From positions 1 to 33,839 of the forward strand of contig JAEXKM010000147.1 of NCBI GenBank assembly GCA_023445705.1: a DNA stretch of 33,839 bases. The letters run 5' to 3'. Below the pieces are notes generated by a model. That model saw only the letters and a program-made list of their open reading frames with translations, ran no database searches and was not told the origin of the DNA. Shown one piece after another: positions 25,836 through 33,533 of the stretch (the stretch's first letter is position 1; each line of letters opens with the position of its first letter). Position numbers and translations under genes: made by a program. Origin of the DNA: Pseudomonadota bacterium. GTDB taxonomy: Bacteria > Pseudomonadota > Alphaproteobacteria > Caulobacterales > Caulobacteraceae.

Positions 25836-26993
25836 ATGGAACCCGTCAAATTCCTTCTAGTCGACGACCTTGAGGAGAACCTGGTCGCGCTCGACGCGCT
25901 CCTGCGGCGAGAGGGGCTCGAGTGCCTGAAGGCTCGGTCCGGTGATGAGGCGCTGGAGATGCTTCTCGTCGAGGACGTCGCCTTGGCGATGCTTGATGTG
26001 CAGATGCCCCACATGGACGGCTTTCAGCTCGCCGAGTTCATGCGCGGCAACCAGCGCGCCCGCCACGTGCCGATCATCTTCCTGACCGCCGGCAGCGCGG
26101 ATGCTCAGAGGCGGTTTCGCGGCTACGAGGCCGGGGCGGTCGACTTCATTCAAAAGCCGATCGAACCGGATGTTCTTCGCAGCAAGGCGAACGTTTTCTT
26201 CGAGCTCCATCGCCAGCGCCAGCAGTTGGCCGCCCAACGCGATCAGCTCCACGCCCACGCCCAGGCATTGGAGGCGCTGGAACGACTCACCCGCCGCGAA
26301 TTGGCCCGTGAGCAGGAGACGGCGCGACTGCGGGAACAGTTCATCGCGGTCCTAGGCCATGACCTGCGCAACCCGCTCGCTTCCATCGGCGGCGCCGCCA
26401 GGTTGCTCCGCAAGGAAACGCTCAGCGAGAAGGGAAAAAACGTTCTTGAGCTGATGGAAGCGAGCACCGACCGCATGGCGGGGCTGATCGACGACGTCAT
26501 GGACTTCGCCAGGGGCAGGCTTGGCGGAGGTATCGCGGTCAAGCTGCAAGACCTCGATCTGGAGCCGTTGCTGCGTCAGGTGATCGCCGAATTCGAAGCC
26601 AGCCATCCCGATCGGCTGATCGAATACGATCTCCAACTCCCCGAACACGCCCCGGTGGATCCAGGCCGGCTTGGCCAACTCGTTTCCAACCTGGTCGCGA
26701 ACGCTCTTACCTATGGGTCCGTGGATGCCCCCGTCCGCCTGGAGGCCGCCAGAACTGGCGAGAACGTGACCCTATCGGTCGCCAACAGTGGTCCGCCCAT
26801 TCCCGAAGCGGCGATGAAGCGCCTCTTCCAGCCCTTCGTCCGCGGTGAGGTGCAGCCTCACCAAGGCGGCCTGGGTCTTGGCCTGCACATCGCCGCCGAG
26901 ATCGCCAAGGCGCATGGCGGGGAATTGCGCGCGTCGTCCTGTCCCGAGGAAACCCGCTTCACCCTGACGCTTCCGCTGGCGCGCCCGACCTGA
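25836..26993 (+). CDS. Receiver-linked histidine kinase (REC-HisKA-HATPase)
   Basis: A 385-residue soluble kinase with an N-terminal receiver (VDD at 9-11, phosphoacceptor D54 in AMLDVQMP, K107 in QKPIEP), a coiled coil (about 122-165), HisKA with VLGHDLRNPLASIGG (H175) and an ATPase domain (N-box QLVSNLVANALTYG, NSGPPIP, GGLGLGLHIAAEI). The receiver-first order suggests that phosphorylation by an upstream kinase, likely one of the two hybrid kinases here, regulates its activity. It is the last gene of the cluster; the next gene is convergent and starts on the other strand. Confidence 0.92.
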   Translation: MEPVKFLLVDDLEENLVALDALLRREGLECLKARSGDEALEMLLVEDVALAMLDVQMPHMDGFQLAEFMRGNQRARHVPIIFLTAGSADAQRRFRGYEAGAVDFIQKPIEPDVLRSKANVFFELHRQRQQLAAQRDQLHAHAQALEALERLTRRELAREQETARLREQFIAVLGHDLRNPLASIGGAARLLRKETLSEKGKNVLELMEASTDRMAGLIDDVMDFARGRLGGGIAVKLQDLDLEPLLRQVIAEFEASHPDRLIEYDLQLPEHAPVDPGRLGQLVSNLVANALTYGSVDAPVRLEAARTGENVTLSVANSGPPIPEAAMKRLFQPFVRGEVQPHQGGLGLGLHIAAEIAKAHGGELRASSCPEETRFTLTLPLARPT

Positions 26994-27030
26994 AGCGCCG
27001 TTTGACCAGGGCTTGCCGCTCGCCCTTCGG

Positions 27031-27951
27031 TTAATCCCGGGCCGCTAACACGAAGTCGAGGGCGGCGCATACCGCTGCCACCTGCGCGTCATTGCACTGG
27101 TGCGCGGTGGCCCGCGGACTGTCCGGGTAGACCTCGGTCGTCGTCGTGTAGCGGGCCCCTGTGATGGCAGGGCACATCCCGTAGTCCCTCGTCGGATAGG
27201 TGATAACGCCCTCGGCGATGATCGGACACCCGATGATATGACCAGCCTCGTCAGGCGGGGCGATGTGGGTCACCGCCCTGACGGCGGCAATGATCGCCTT
27301 CTGGAACTCAAGTTGCGGGTCTTCGGCGTCCGCCACCAGATAAAAGCCGTCGGGCACTCGGTCAGGTTCGAAGGGCTTGCCATCCCGCGCCGCCAAGGCC
27401 GGTCGAAACTCGCTCTCGTCGCTGTCGGTCGTCTCGTGCAGATCGATATGCAGTAAAAACTGATCAAGCCGGGGGGCCGCCAGCTTCATGAGGTTCGTCG
27501 CCTCGAGAGGACCATCGGCTCGAAAATTTCGATTGGGATCGATGGCGTCGTAGTTCCAGCGGTTGATCCGCTCAAACGCCCAAGGGCTGACGCATGGGAT
27601 CACCAGCAGGTTGATCCTTCCGGCATAGGCCCTCGCCCGGGTCTCCAGGAACTCCAGCGCCCCCGTGACCCCGCTGGTTTCATAGCCGTGGACCCCGCCG
27701 GTAACGAGCGCAGCGGGCAGCGACGGATCCCAAGGCAGACTGGAGAGCGCGTATTGCTCATAGGTCTCCCCGCCATATTCGAGCTGGCCGTAGCAAACCT
27801 GCTCGAACTGGTCCGCGAGCCCATGGATGCGGGGCAGCACCTGTTGATCGTAGCGACGAAGACGCGACTGCCGCGCGCGCCAGGCGTCTCGCTCGGCCTC
27901 GCCCCAGGCGCGGCCGGGCGTTCCCACAGGATAGGTCGAGGCGTTTGTCAT
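27031..27951 (-). CDS. M14-type zinc carboxypeptidase-like protein
   Basis: A 306-residue metallo-enzyme of the carboxypeptidase A / succinylglutamate desuccinylase group. Zinc ligands are probably H88 and E91 in GGVHGYETSG and H172 in HIDLHET; DPNRNF (138-143) is the substrate-carboxylate binding Arg-Asn motif, and E273 in TTTTEVYPD is the expected catalytic glutamate. There is no signal peptide, so it is probably cytoplasmic. It converges on the signalling cluster. A 19-bp inverted repeat lies directly upstream of the ATG. The natural substrate is unknown. Confidence 0.87.
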   Translation of the reverse strand: MTNASTYPVGTPGRAWGEAERDAWRARQSRLRRYDQQVLPRIHGLADQFEQVCYGQLEYGGETYEQYALSSLPWDPSLPAALVTGGVHGYETSGVTGALEFLETRARAYAGRINLLVIPCVSPWAFERINRWNYDAIDPNRNFRADGPLEATNLMKLAAPRLDQFLLHIDLHETTDSDESEFRPALAARDGKPFEPDRVPDGFYLVADAEDPQLEFQKAIIAAVRAVTHIAPPDEAGHIIGCPIIAEGVITYPTRDYGMCPAITGARYTTTTEVYPDSPRATAHQCNDAQVAAVCAALDFVLAARD

Positions 27952-27954
27952 AGA

Positions 27955-27973
27955 GCTTCATACGAAATGAAGC
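27955..27973 (-). promoter_or_regulatory. 19-bp inverted repeat at the carboxypeptidase start, likely operator
   Basis: GCTTCAT (27955-27961) and ATGAAGC (27967-27973) are perfect arms around ACGAA. It ends 4 bp before the start codon (27951), so a bound protein, or an mRNA hairpin, would hinder translation initiation. No classical ribosome site is visible between it and the ATG. Confidence 0.5.
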
Positions 27974-28251
27974 CGAAACCGTCACCTCGCGACGCGCTCG
28001 GAGGCCGCGCCTTGTCCTTCGGGCACGCAGAACCCCTGAGGGTTCCCGGGGCTGCCGAACCTTGGGCGCGGGGACGCGCGCCCAAGCAGGTAGTGCACCT
28101 CCGATGGCCCGCACCCATGCCCCACGGCGTCCGAGCGTTGCCGAGAACCTACGGGCCGATCGGAGGTGGCTGATCAGGGATCAGCAAGGATTTCAACCAA
28201 GCGGCCATACCTCGGTTCCCGAGGCGCCGATCATACCGGCAGGGACAGTCC
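27974..28251. other. Gene-free stretch between carboxypeptidase and Hsp20 operon
   Basis: I see no supported gene here. It should contain the promoter of the minus-strand carboxypeptidase gene, but no clear box pair is visible. The right edge borders the terminator of the Hsp20 operon. Confidence 0.5.
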
Positions 28252-28284
28252 AAAAAGGGTGGCTCCCCCGCCGGGCGGCGGAGC
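28252..28284 (-). terminator. Rho-independent terminator of the Hsp20 operon
   Basis: Read on the minus strand, GCTCC plus GCCG faces CGGCGG(GG)GAGC, a GC-rich stem with a small bulge, followed after CACCC by TTTTT. It lies about 25 bp after the stop of the last operon gene. Confidence 0.65.
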
Positions 28285-28309
28285 GAGGAAGGAGAGGGGT
28301 GCGCCGCAC

Positions 28310-28558
28310 TCAGGCGGCACGGCGCATCCCGGCGGCTTCTGAAGAGAGCGCTGGCGGAAAGATGAATCGCCCGCCGACCGATCCATCCCGCAGGCGGACA
28401 ATGAGCATGGCGGGTTCGCCGTGGGTCGCCAGGTGAGCACCAAGTCGGCGCGCAGCCGCCTCTGCCGCAGCTCCCGAATGGAAAACCATGGGGTTCGCCA
28501 CATCGGAAATGCCGAGGGACCATCCGAAAGGCATGGGCCGGATTTCCAGAACTCTCAT
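28310..28558 (-). CDS. Small hypothetical protein of the Hsp20 operon (82 aa)
   Basis: An 82-residue protein with the stretch HSGAAAEAAARRLGAHLATHGEPAMLIVRLRDGSVGGRFIFPP, which reads as a helix followed by two beta-strands. This resembles small DUF2188-type proteins, but I cannot confirm it. No signal peptide. The ATG overlaps the stop of the 98-residue gene upstream (ATGA), so it is co-translated with it. A terminator follows. Position with hsp20 suggests a heat- or stress-related accessory role, which is inference. Confidence 0.7.
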   Translation of the reverse strand: MRVLEIRPMPFGWSLGISDVANPMVFHSGAAAEAAARRLGAHLATHGEPAMLIVRLRDGSVGGRFIFPPALSSEAAGMRRAA

Positions 28559-28851
28559 TGCACGCTCTCCGTGGAATCCAATTGGTCCAGTCGAGCAAGC
28601 GCCTCACGCACGTCCGCAGCGGCAACAGGCTCGGCCGTGCCAAGCAGCCAACGCAGATGCGGTTGATCTTGCACCGCTGAAGCGTCCGATAGCCATGAGG
28701 CGAGGATGGATCGTTTATCAGCGGGCGTTAGTTCGGGATCCTTCAGCACATCCCGCGGATGGTTGAAGCCCACTGCGGGCCGCAACCAGCGTTCGCGGGC
28801 CGCGCGTAGTCCGAGGGTTTGTATCTGTTGCTCCGTGGTCGCCAGCAACAT
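28555..28851 (-). CDS. Small hypothetical protein of the Hsp20 operon (98 aa)
   Basis: A 98-residue, mainly helical protein. The central part (ARERWLRPAVGFNHPRDVLKDPELTPADKRSILASWLSDA) is rich in charged and Trp residues and looks like a conserved domain; small proteins of this kind occur with hsp20 genes in rhizobia and relatives, to my memory. GGAG 9 bp before the ATG is a fair ribosome site. Its stop overlaps the start of the 82-residue gene. No enzyme motif is visible and the function is unknown. Confidence 0.75.
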   Translation of the reverse strand: MLLATTEQQIQTLGLRAARERWLRPAVGFNHPRDVLKDPELTPADKRSILASWLSDASAVQDQPHLRWLLGTAEPVAAADVREALARLDQLDSTESVQ

Positions 28852-28893
28852 GGCGTGTTTCTCCGCAAATTCCTTTCGTGTCGGTGAGGGATG

Positions 28894-28916
28894 GGCGAGG
28901 CCAGGTCGGCCTCGCC
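28894..28916 (-). repeat. Hairpin between hsp20 and the 98-aa gene
   Basis: GGCGAGGCC (28894-28902), loop AGGTC, GGCCTCGCC (28908-28916): a perfect 9-bp GC-rich stem 8 bp after the hsp20 stop on the minus strand. There is no T-run. It could protect the hsp20 mRNA 3' end or lower expression of the two following genes. Confidence 0.55.
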
Positions 28917-28923
28917 GCCCAAC

Positions 28924-29406
28924 TTAGGCCGCAGCCTCTGATCGACGTCTCCGATCCACCAGTGAGCGAAGCGGCATGGCGCCCGGGGTGCTGATCTCGA
29001 TACGCCGCGGCTTCAACGCCTCGGGAAGCTCGCGGACAAGGTCGATCCGGAGCAGCCCGTCAGCATAATGCGCATCGGTGACGACCACGTGGTCGGCCAG
29101 TTCGAAACGGTGTTCGAAGGGACGCAGCGCCAGCCCCTGATGCAGATAGGCGACGTCGGTCGCCGGTTCCGCCCTGCGGCCGCGCACCACCAGCAGGTTG
29201 GGCTGAGCCGTGATTTCGAGTTCGTTTGGGCGGAAGCCGGCGACCGCCAGGCTGATCCGGTAGCCGTCGTCCGAGGTCTTTTCGATGTCGTAGGGCGGGT
29301 AATCACGCGCGCCGATCCCTTCGAGCGCACTTTCGACCTGGGCGGCCACATGGTCGGCGCCGATCAGCGACCGATAAAGGGGAGAGAAATCGTAAGCAGC
29401 TCGCAT
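28924..29406 (-). CDS. Small heat shock protein, Hsp20/IbpA family
   Basis: A 160-residue alpha-crystallin-type chaperone that holds unfolded proteins under stress. The N-terminal FSPLYRSLIGADHV is typical of alphaproteobacterial class A Hsp20. YPPYDIEKTSDDGYRISLAVAGFRPNELEI starts the crystallin domain, and GLLRIDLVRELPEALKPRRIEI contains the end of the domain. Start choice: the sequence GAGGAG-ATG-GAC-ATG puts the ribosome site directly against the first ATG (29412) but 6 bp before the second (29406), so 29406 is preferred. First gene of a three-gene operon. Confidence 0.92.
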   Translation of the reverse strand: MRAAYDFSPLYRSLIGADHVAAQVESALEGIGARDYPPYDIEKTSDDGYRISLAVAGFRPNELEITAQPNLLVVRGRRAEPATDVAYLHQGLALRPFEHRFELADHVVVTDAHYADGLLRIDLVRELPEALKPRRIEISTPGAMPLRSLVDRRRRSEAAA

Positions 29407-29506
29407 GTCCATCTCCTCAAAAACGAGAGCAAGTTGAACCGGGAGCGCCAGGACGCCTGGGCTCCCTGACCTGGACCCAATGAGGCGTCCAGTAGGCGAG
29501 GATTTA

Positions 29507-29529
29507 GAACGCGGTCATGCGCGTTCAAG
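29507..29529 (-). promoter_or_regulatory. Inverted repeat and possible heat-shock promoter upstream of hsp20
   Basis: GAACGCG (29507-29513) and CGCGTTC (29520-29526) are perfect 7-bp arms. On the minus strand the right arm is part of CTTGAA (29529-29524), a sigma-32-like -35 box, followed after 15 bp by TCTAAA as a possible -10. It lies about 100 bp before the hsp20 start. Both readings rest on pattern only. Confidence 0.35.
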
Positions 29530-29775
29530 ACCAGGCCGGCGCGTTTTTTCCGAGGCCGCCAGAGGTCTAGGTCAACAGGGCGGCGGACAACCGAGACCGG
29601 TCGAAAATGGCATGTTTTGGTGGGCTGAAAGTCGGAGCCGGGCGCGATGCAAGTCCGCTTCGTCAAGCCATCGAGCCGTTTGCCGCTCCGTAAAACGCCG
29701 CAACGCCCCCCGACCGAACGCTCTTGGGAGGCTCCCCGCGCGAGCAGCGAGCCGATACAACGTCCCTCGTCGATG
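29530..29775. other. Gene-free stretch between hsp20 and iclR promoters
   Basis: I see no supported gene in this divergent intergenic region. The open frames on both strands have no recognisable product and no good ribosome sites. Confidence 0.5.
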
Positions 29776-29790
29776 TTCCGTCTGACGGAA
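29776..29790 (+). promoter_or_regulatory. IclR-type operator palindrome
   Basis: TTCCGTC-T-GACGGAA is a perfect 7-bp inverted repeat around one base. IclR-family regulators often bind palindromes with TTCCG/CGGAA half-sites. It lies 77 bp before the iclR ATG, next to TATATT (29792-29797), a possible -10, so autoregulation and control of the whole operon are likely. Confidence 0.6.
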
Positions 29791-29867
29791 TTATATTCTG
29801 AGCATTGGAATCCGCCGAAACCCTATGCGAGGATAGAAGCAAGGCGTCAGGGGGAAACACCGCCCAT

Positions 29868-30587
29868 ATGGATCGCGCGGTCGCACGCAGTTTTCAGCTT
29901 CTCGAGACCCTCGTCAGGGCGGGCGATGGCGTGCGGCTGTCGGACCTGGCCGCGGAGACCGGCCTGCAGAAGAGCACCGCTCATCGCATTCTCGGGACCC
30001 TGAACGCCCTAGGCTACGCCGAGCAGGACGGGTCCTCCCGTTATCGCGCCACCCTGAAGGCCTGGGAGCTGGGCGCCGCGGTTGCGGCCGAGCATCCGAT
30101 CCGGCGGGCCGCGGCCGGCTTCCTACAGGGACTTCACCGCACGACAGGCGAGACCGTGAGTCTCACCGTCCTGTCGGGCGACGATGTGGTCTATCTGGAA
30201 AAGCTCATCGCACCGCGGCCAGTGCGGTTTCTCACGCGCGTCGGAAGCCGCGTCCCAGCCGTGCTCACCGCCAGCGGCAAGGCGATCCTCGCTGCGCGTC
30301 CGGACAGAGCTGAACGCGTCGCGCGAGCGGTGACCCAACGCCCCCTGAACATTCCGGCCGTCCTTGCCGAACTTGATGAGGCCAGACGGCGGGGATACGC
30401 GCTCTCCGGTTACAGCCCTGGCGTCACGAGCATCGGCGCTGCGGTCGTAATCGGAGGCGCACCCATCGAAGCGGCGCTTTCGGTGTCTGCGCCAGCCGAG
30501 CGCGTGACCGCCAAGCGGCGCGACGCCATCGCCGAAAGCCTCCTTGAGACAACCGCCCGCATGGCCGAGGCGATGGATCGGCCATGA
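29868..30587 (+). CDS. IclR-family transcriptional regulator
   Basis: A 239-residue regulator with an N-terminal winged helix (RSFQLLETLVRAGDGVRLSDLAAETGLQKSTAHRILGTL, about residues 7-46) and a C-terminal effector-binding domain (about 75-235, with VYLEKLIAPRPVRFLTRVG and ASGKAILA). IclR proteins typically control catabolic operons. The frame extends to a TTG at 29805, but ATG 29868 with GGGGA upstream fits the family N-terminus. Its stop overlaps the start of the MmgE/PrpD gene (ATGA 30584-30587), so it is expressed with the genes it probably controls. Confidence 0.9.
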   Translation: MDRAVARSFQLLETLVRAGDGVRLSDLAAETGLQKSTAHRILGTLNALGYAEQDGSSRYRATLKAWELGAAVAAEHPIRRAAAGFLQGLHRTTGETVSLTVLSGDDVVYLEKLIAPRPVRFLTRVGSRVPAVLTASGKAILAARPDRAERVARAVTQRPLNIPAVLAELDEARRRGYALSGYSPGVTSIGAAVVIGGAPIEAALSVSAPAERVTAKRRDAIAESLLETTARMAEAMDRP

Positions 30588-31972
30588 CCGAAGCCGGCGC
30601 CGCATTACTTGTCGAGCCCCAGCTTGCGAACTTTGTCGCCAGCGCGCTCGGGCGCGAAGTTTCCGAGCCGCACCGCGATTTGGCGCGACTGCATATCCTC
30701 GACACCCTGGCGTCCGTCGTCGCCTGCCGCGACCTGGAACCGGCCGCTCTGGCCAGGAACTATTCCCTGTCGATTAGCGGCGGCGGCCAAGGCGCGGTGA
30801 CCATCCTGGGAACGCGGGACCGGGCTGGCCTGGTGGACGCGGCTTTCGCCAGCGCGATGACCGCCCACGCGGCGGAGATCAATGACTTCATCCCCTCGGC
30901 CTTTGTCCAGCCGGGGCCCGCTATCGTCAGCGTCGCCCTGGCCCTGACCGAAAGACGCGGGGCCAGTGGGGCGGACCTTCTGCGCGCCGTCACGGTCGGC
31001 TATGAACTGGCCGGCCGCATGCCCAAGGCGCTTGGGGTGAGCAACCTGCGCCGCGCCGGCGTTGCAAACCATGGGATTGGCCCGATCTTCGGCGCCGCGG
31101 CGACTGCAGCGGCGCTGCTGCGCCTTCCCGAAGATCGGATCAGCGACGTCTGGACCTACTGCGCCCAGCAGGCGGCCGGCTCGTGGCAATGGCTGCTAGA
31201 CGTCGAGCACATCGAAAAGGCCTTCGTATTCGCCGGGCTGGGCGCCGCGGCCGGGCTCCGCGCCGCGCTCATGGTCGAAGCCGGTTTCCGAGGCGTGCGC
31301 GGCGCGCTGGACCACCCCGCCGGCTGGATGCGCGGCGCCCTGTTCTCCGCTGGCGACGGAGACCGCGACTATCTCGTCTCGCAGCTCGGCGACCGCTCCG
31401 AACTGCCGCTCACCGCCTTCAAGCGATATCCGGTCGGCGGACCCGCCCAGCCCGCCGTGGAGGCCTTACTGGGAATGCTGCCGGCGCTCGGCGCGGCGCC
31501 GGTGGAATCCGTGCTCATTGAAATGCCGGGACGCTGGGAGGCCTTCCGGGACGCGGCGATGCCGGCGCTCAATCTGCGCTACCTGACGGCGATCATCCTG
31601 CTGGATGGCGAGCTGGAGTTCGTATCGGCGCAAAGCCTGCAGCGGATGGCGCGCGACGAGGCCGTCCAGGCGTTGATGTTGCGGGTGGAGATTCGTCACG
31701 ACCCTGCTCAGGAAATTCCGCCCCCGGCGCCGCGGCCGGAGTCGGCGCGGGTAACCGTCACATTGGCGGACGGCCGCCGGGAAACCGCCTTCGTCCCTCA
31801 CGTGCTCGGCTATCCGACCCACCCGATGAGCCGGGCCGAGGTGGAGGCCAAGGCCATGGTTCTGATGGGCCCGGCGCTCGGGCGTGAGCGTGCCCACGCG
31901 GTCGTGGCCGCCACCGCACAATTGGACGCCCTGCCCGACGCCGGCGCCCTGATCGAACTCATTGCCCGTTAG
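30584..31972 (+). CDS. MmgE/PrpD family protein
   Basis: A 462-residue protein of the 2-methylcitrate dehydratase / cis-aconitate decarboxylase-like family. It has the typical all-helical first domain (ARLHILDTLASVVACRD, SAMTAHAAEINDFIPSAF, AVTVGYELAGRMPKALG, GVANHGIGPIFGAAATAAALL) and the smaller alpha/beta domain in the C-terminal half. The family dehydrates or decarboxylates tricarboxylic and related acids, but the exact reaction cannot be inferred here. No prpB/prpC genes are near, which argues against a propionate role. It starts within the iclR stop and is 14 bp before the carboxylesterase gene. Confidence 0.88.
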   Translation: MTEAGAALLVEPQLANFVASALGREVSEPHRDLARLHILDTLASVVACRDLEPAALARNYSLSISGGGQGAVTILGTRDRAGLVDAAFASAMTAHAAEINDFIPSAFVQPGPAIVSVALALTERRGASGADLLRAVTVGYELAGRMPKALGVSNLRRAGVANHGIGPIFGAAATAAALLRLPEDRISDVWTYCAQQAAGSWQWLLDVEHIEKAFVFAGLGAAAGLRAALMVEAGFRGVRGALDHPAGWMRGALFSAGDGDRDYLVSQLGDRSELPLTAFKRYPVGGPAQPAVEALLGMLPALGAAPVESVLIEMPGRWEAFRDAAMPALNLRYLTAIILLDGELEFVSAQSLQRMARDEAVQALMLRVEIRHDPAQEIPPPAPRPESARVTVTLADGRRETAFVPHVLGYPTHPMSRAEVEAKAMVLMGPALGRERAHAVVAATAQLDALPDAGALIELIAR

Positions 31973-31986
31973 AACGAGGTGATCCC

Positions 31987-33519
31987 ATGAGGACCGCAGC
32001 ATCCGACGCCGAGACCGTGATCGTCGAGACCGCGAACGGCAGGGTGCGCGGCTATCGGACGGGCGGCGCCAGCGTCTTCAAGGGCATGCGCTACGGCGCC
32101 GACACCGGCGGAGCCAATCGCTTCCGCCCACCAGAGCCAGTGATTCCGTGGACCGGCGTGCAGGACGCCTTCGAGTACGGCCACCAGTCGCCGCAGATGC
32201 GCGGGTTGCTCGCGGACAAGGGGCCGATGAGCGAGGATTGCCTGCGGGTGAACGTCTGGACGCCGGGGACGGATGATGCGCGCCGGCCGGTGATGCTCTG
32301 GTTCCACGGCGGCGGCTTCGAGGCCGGCTCGGCGTCGCAAAAGGTCTACGATGGGACGCGGCTGGCCCTACGCGGCGACGTGGTGATCGTCTCCATCAAC
32401 CACCGCCTCAACGTCTTCGGTCACTGTTTTCTCGGCGAGCGGCTTGGCTCCGACTACGGGACGTCCGGCAATGCGGGTTACCTCGACCTGATCGCCGCCA
32501 TGCGTTGGGTCCGTGAGAATGTCGGCGCTTTCGGCGGCGATGCGGACAACGTGACAATCTTTGGCCAGTCGGGCGGCGGCCGAAAGGTGAGTCTCTGCTA
32601 CGCCGGCCAAGGCGCCCAGGGCCTCTTCCGGCGCGGCATCGTGCAGAGTGGCTCGCACCTGCGCGTCCAGTCACCGGAACATGCCGCTCGGCTGACCGAC
32701 ATGCTGCTGGCGATCCTCGACATCGCTCCAGGCCAAGCGGACAAGCTCCTGGCGGTTCCCACCGAGACGCTGAGCGCCGCCCAGTTCAAGGTGATGCGCG
32801 AAAGCCGCTCGCGGTTCTCGCCGGTGCTGGACGGGCTGACGTTCCAGTCCCATCCGTTCGTCCCGGAGGCGCCGAAGGTCTCGCTCGACCTGCCGATGAT
32901 GGTTGGGACGACGCGCACCGAGCTCTCCAACCAGCTAGGATACGAAGAGGGCGTGTTCGACCTGGACACGGCCGAACTGCAACGCCGCCTGGCGCGCTAT
33001 CTGCCAGCCGAGGATGTCGACGAGGCGATCGCCATCTTCCAGGTCGAGAGCCCCGAGGCCTCGCCTACCGAGCTCTACTTCACCATCACCTCGGCCCGCG
33101 GCTACGTCCGCGACCAAACGATTATGGCCGAGCAGCGCGTCGCGGCCGGCGCGGCGCCGACCTATGCTTACCAGCTCACCTGGCGCTCGCCCGCGGAGGG
33201 CGGCCGCCGGATCAGCCAACACACCCTCGACCTGCCGTTCATGTTCGACAACGTCGCCAAGGCTCCTCACCTTACCGGGCCTGAGACCGAGGAAACCAGG
33301 GCGCTCGCTCAGGCCATGTCGGAGACCTGGATCAGCTTCGCGCGAACCGGCGACCCGAACAACGCCGCCATTCCGGCGTGGTCGCCCTACGATCTCGTCG
33401 ATCGTCCGGTGATGCTGTTCGACGCACCTTCCTACCTCGCCCACGATCCGCACAGCGCCGAGCGGCGCTTCATGGGCCGTTACGAGACCCAGCAGATGGG
33501 CCGCACCCTGCACCGCTGA
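31987..33519 (+). CDS. Type-B carboxylesterase
   Basis: A 510-residue esterase of the alpha/beta-hydrolase fold. FKGMRYGA near the N-terminus, SEDCLRVNVWTP (82-93), oxyanion HGGG (107-110), nucleophile elbow FGQSGGG with S195, and His in QHTLDLPFMF (H412) are visible. The elbow reads Gln-Ser-Gly-Gly-Gly where most members have Glu-Ser-Ala-Gly-Gly. No signal peptide is seen at this start. It is third in the IclR operon and is followed 14 bp later by a second gene of the same family, so together they probably hydrolyse an ester substrate whose acid is passed to the MmgE/PrpD protein. The substrate is unknown. Confidence 0.93.
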   Translation: MRTAASDAETVIVETANGRVRGYRTGGASVFKGMRYGADTGGANRFRPPEPVIPWTGVQDAFEYGHQSPQMRGLLADKGPMSEDCLRVNVWTPGTDDARRPVMLWFHGGGFEAGSASQKVYDGTRLALRGDVVIVSINHRLNVFGHCFLGERLGSDYGTSGNAGYLDLIAAMRWVRENVGAFGGDADNVTIFGQSGGGRKVSLCYAGQGAQGLFRRGIVQSGSHLRVQSPEHAARLTDMLLAILDIAPGQADKLLAVPTETLSAAQFKVMRESRSRFSPVLDGLTFQSHPFVPEAPKVSLDLPMMVGTTRTELSNQLGYEEGVFDLDTAELQRRLARYLPAEDVDEAIAIFQVESPEASPTELYFTITSARGYVRDQTIMAEQRVAAGAAPTYAYQLTWRSPAEGGRRISQHTLDLPFMFDNVAKAPHLTGPETEETRALAQAMSETWISFARTGDPNNAAIPAWSPYDLVDRPVMLFDAPSYLAHDPHSAERRFMGRYETQQMGRTLHR

Positions 33520-33533
33520 CTGAGGAGACCGCC

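Noticed and set aside
29805..29867. TTG start for the IclR regulator
   Set aside because: Adds 21 residues with no family similarity; ATG 29868 fits the HTH domain start.
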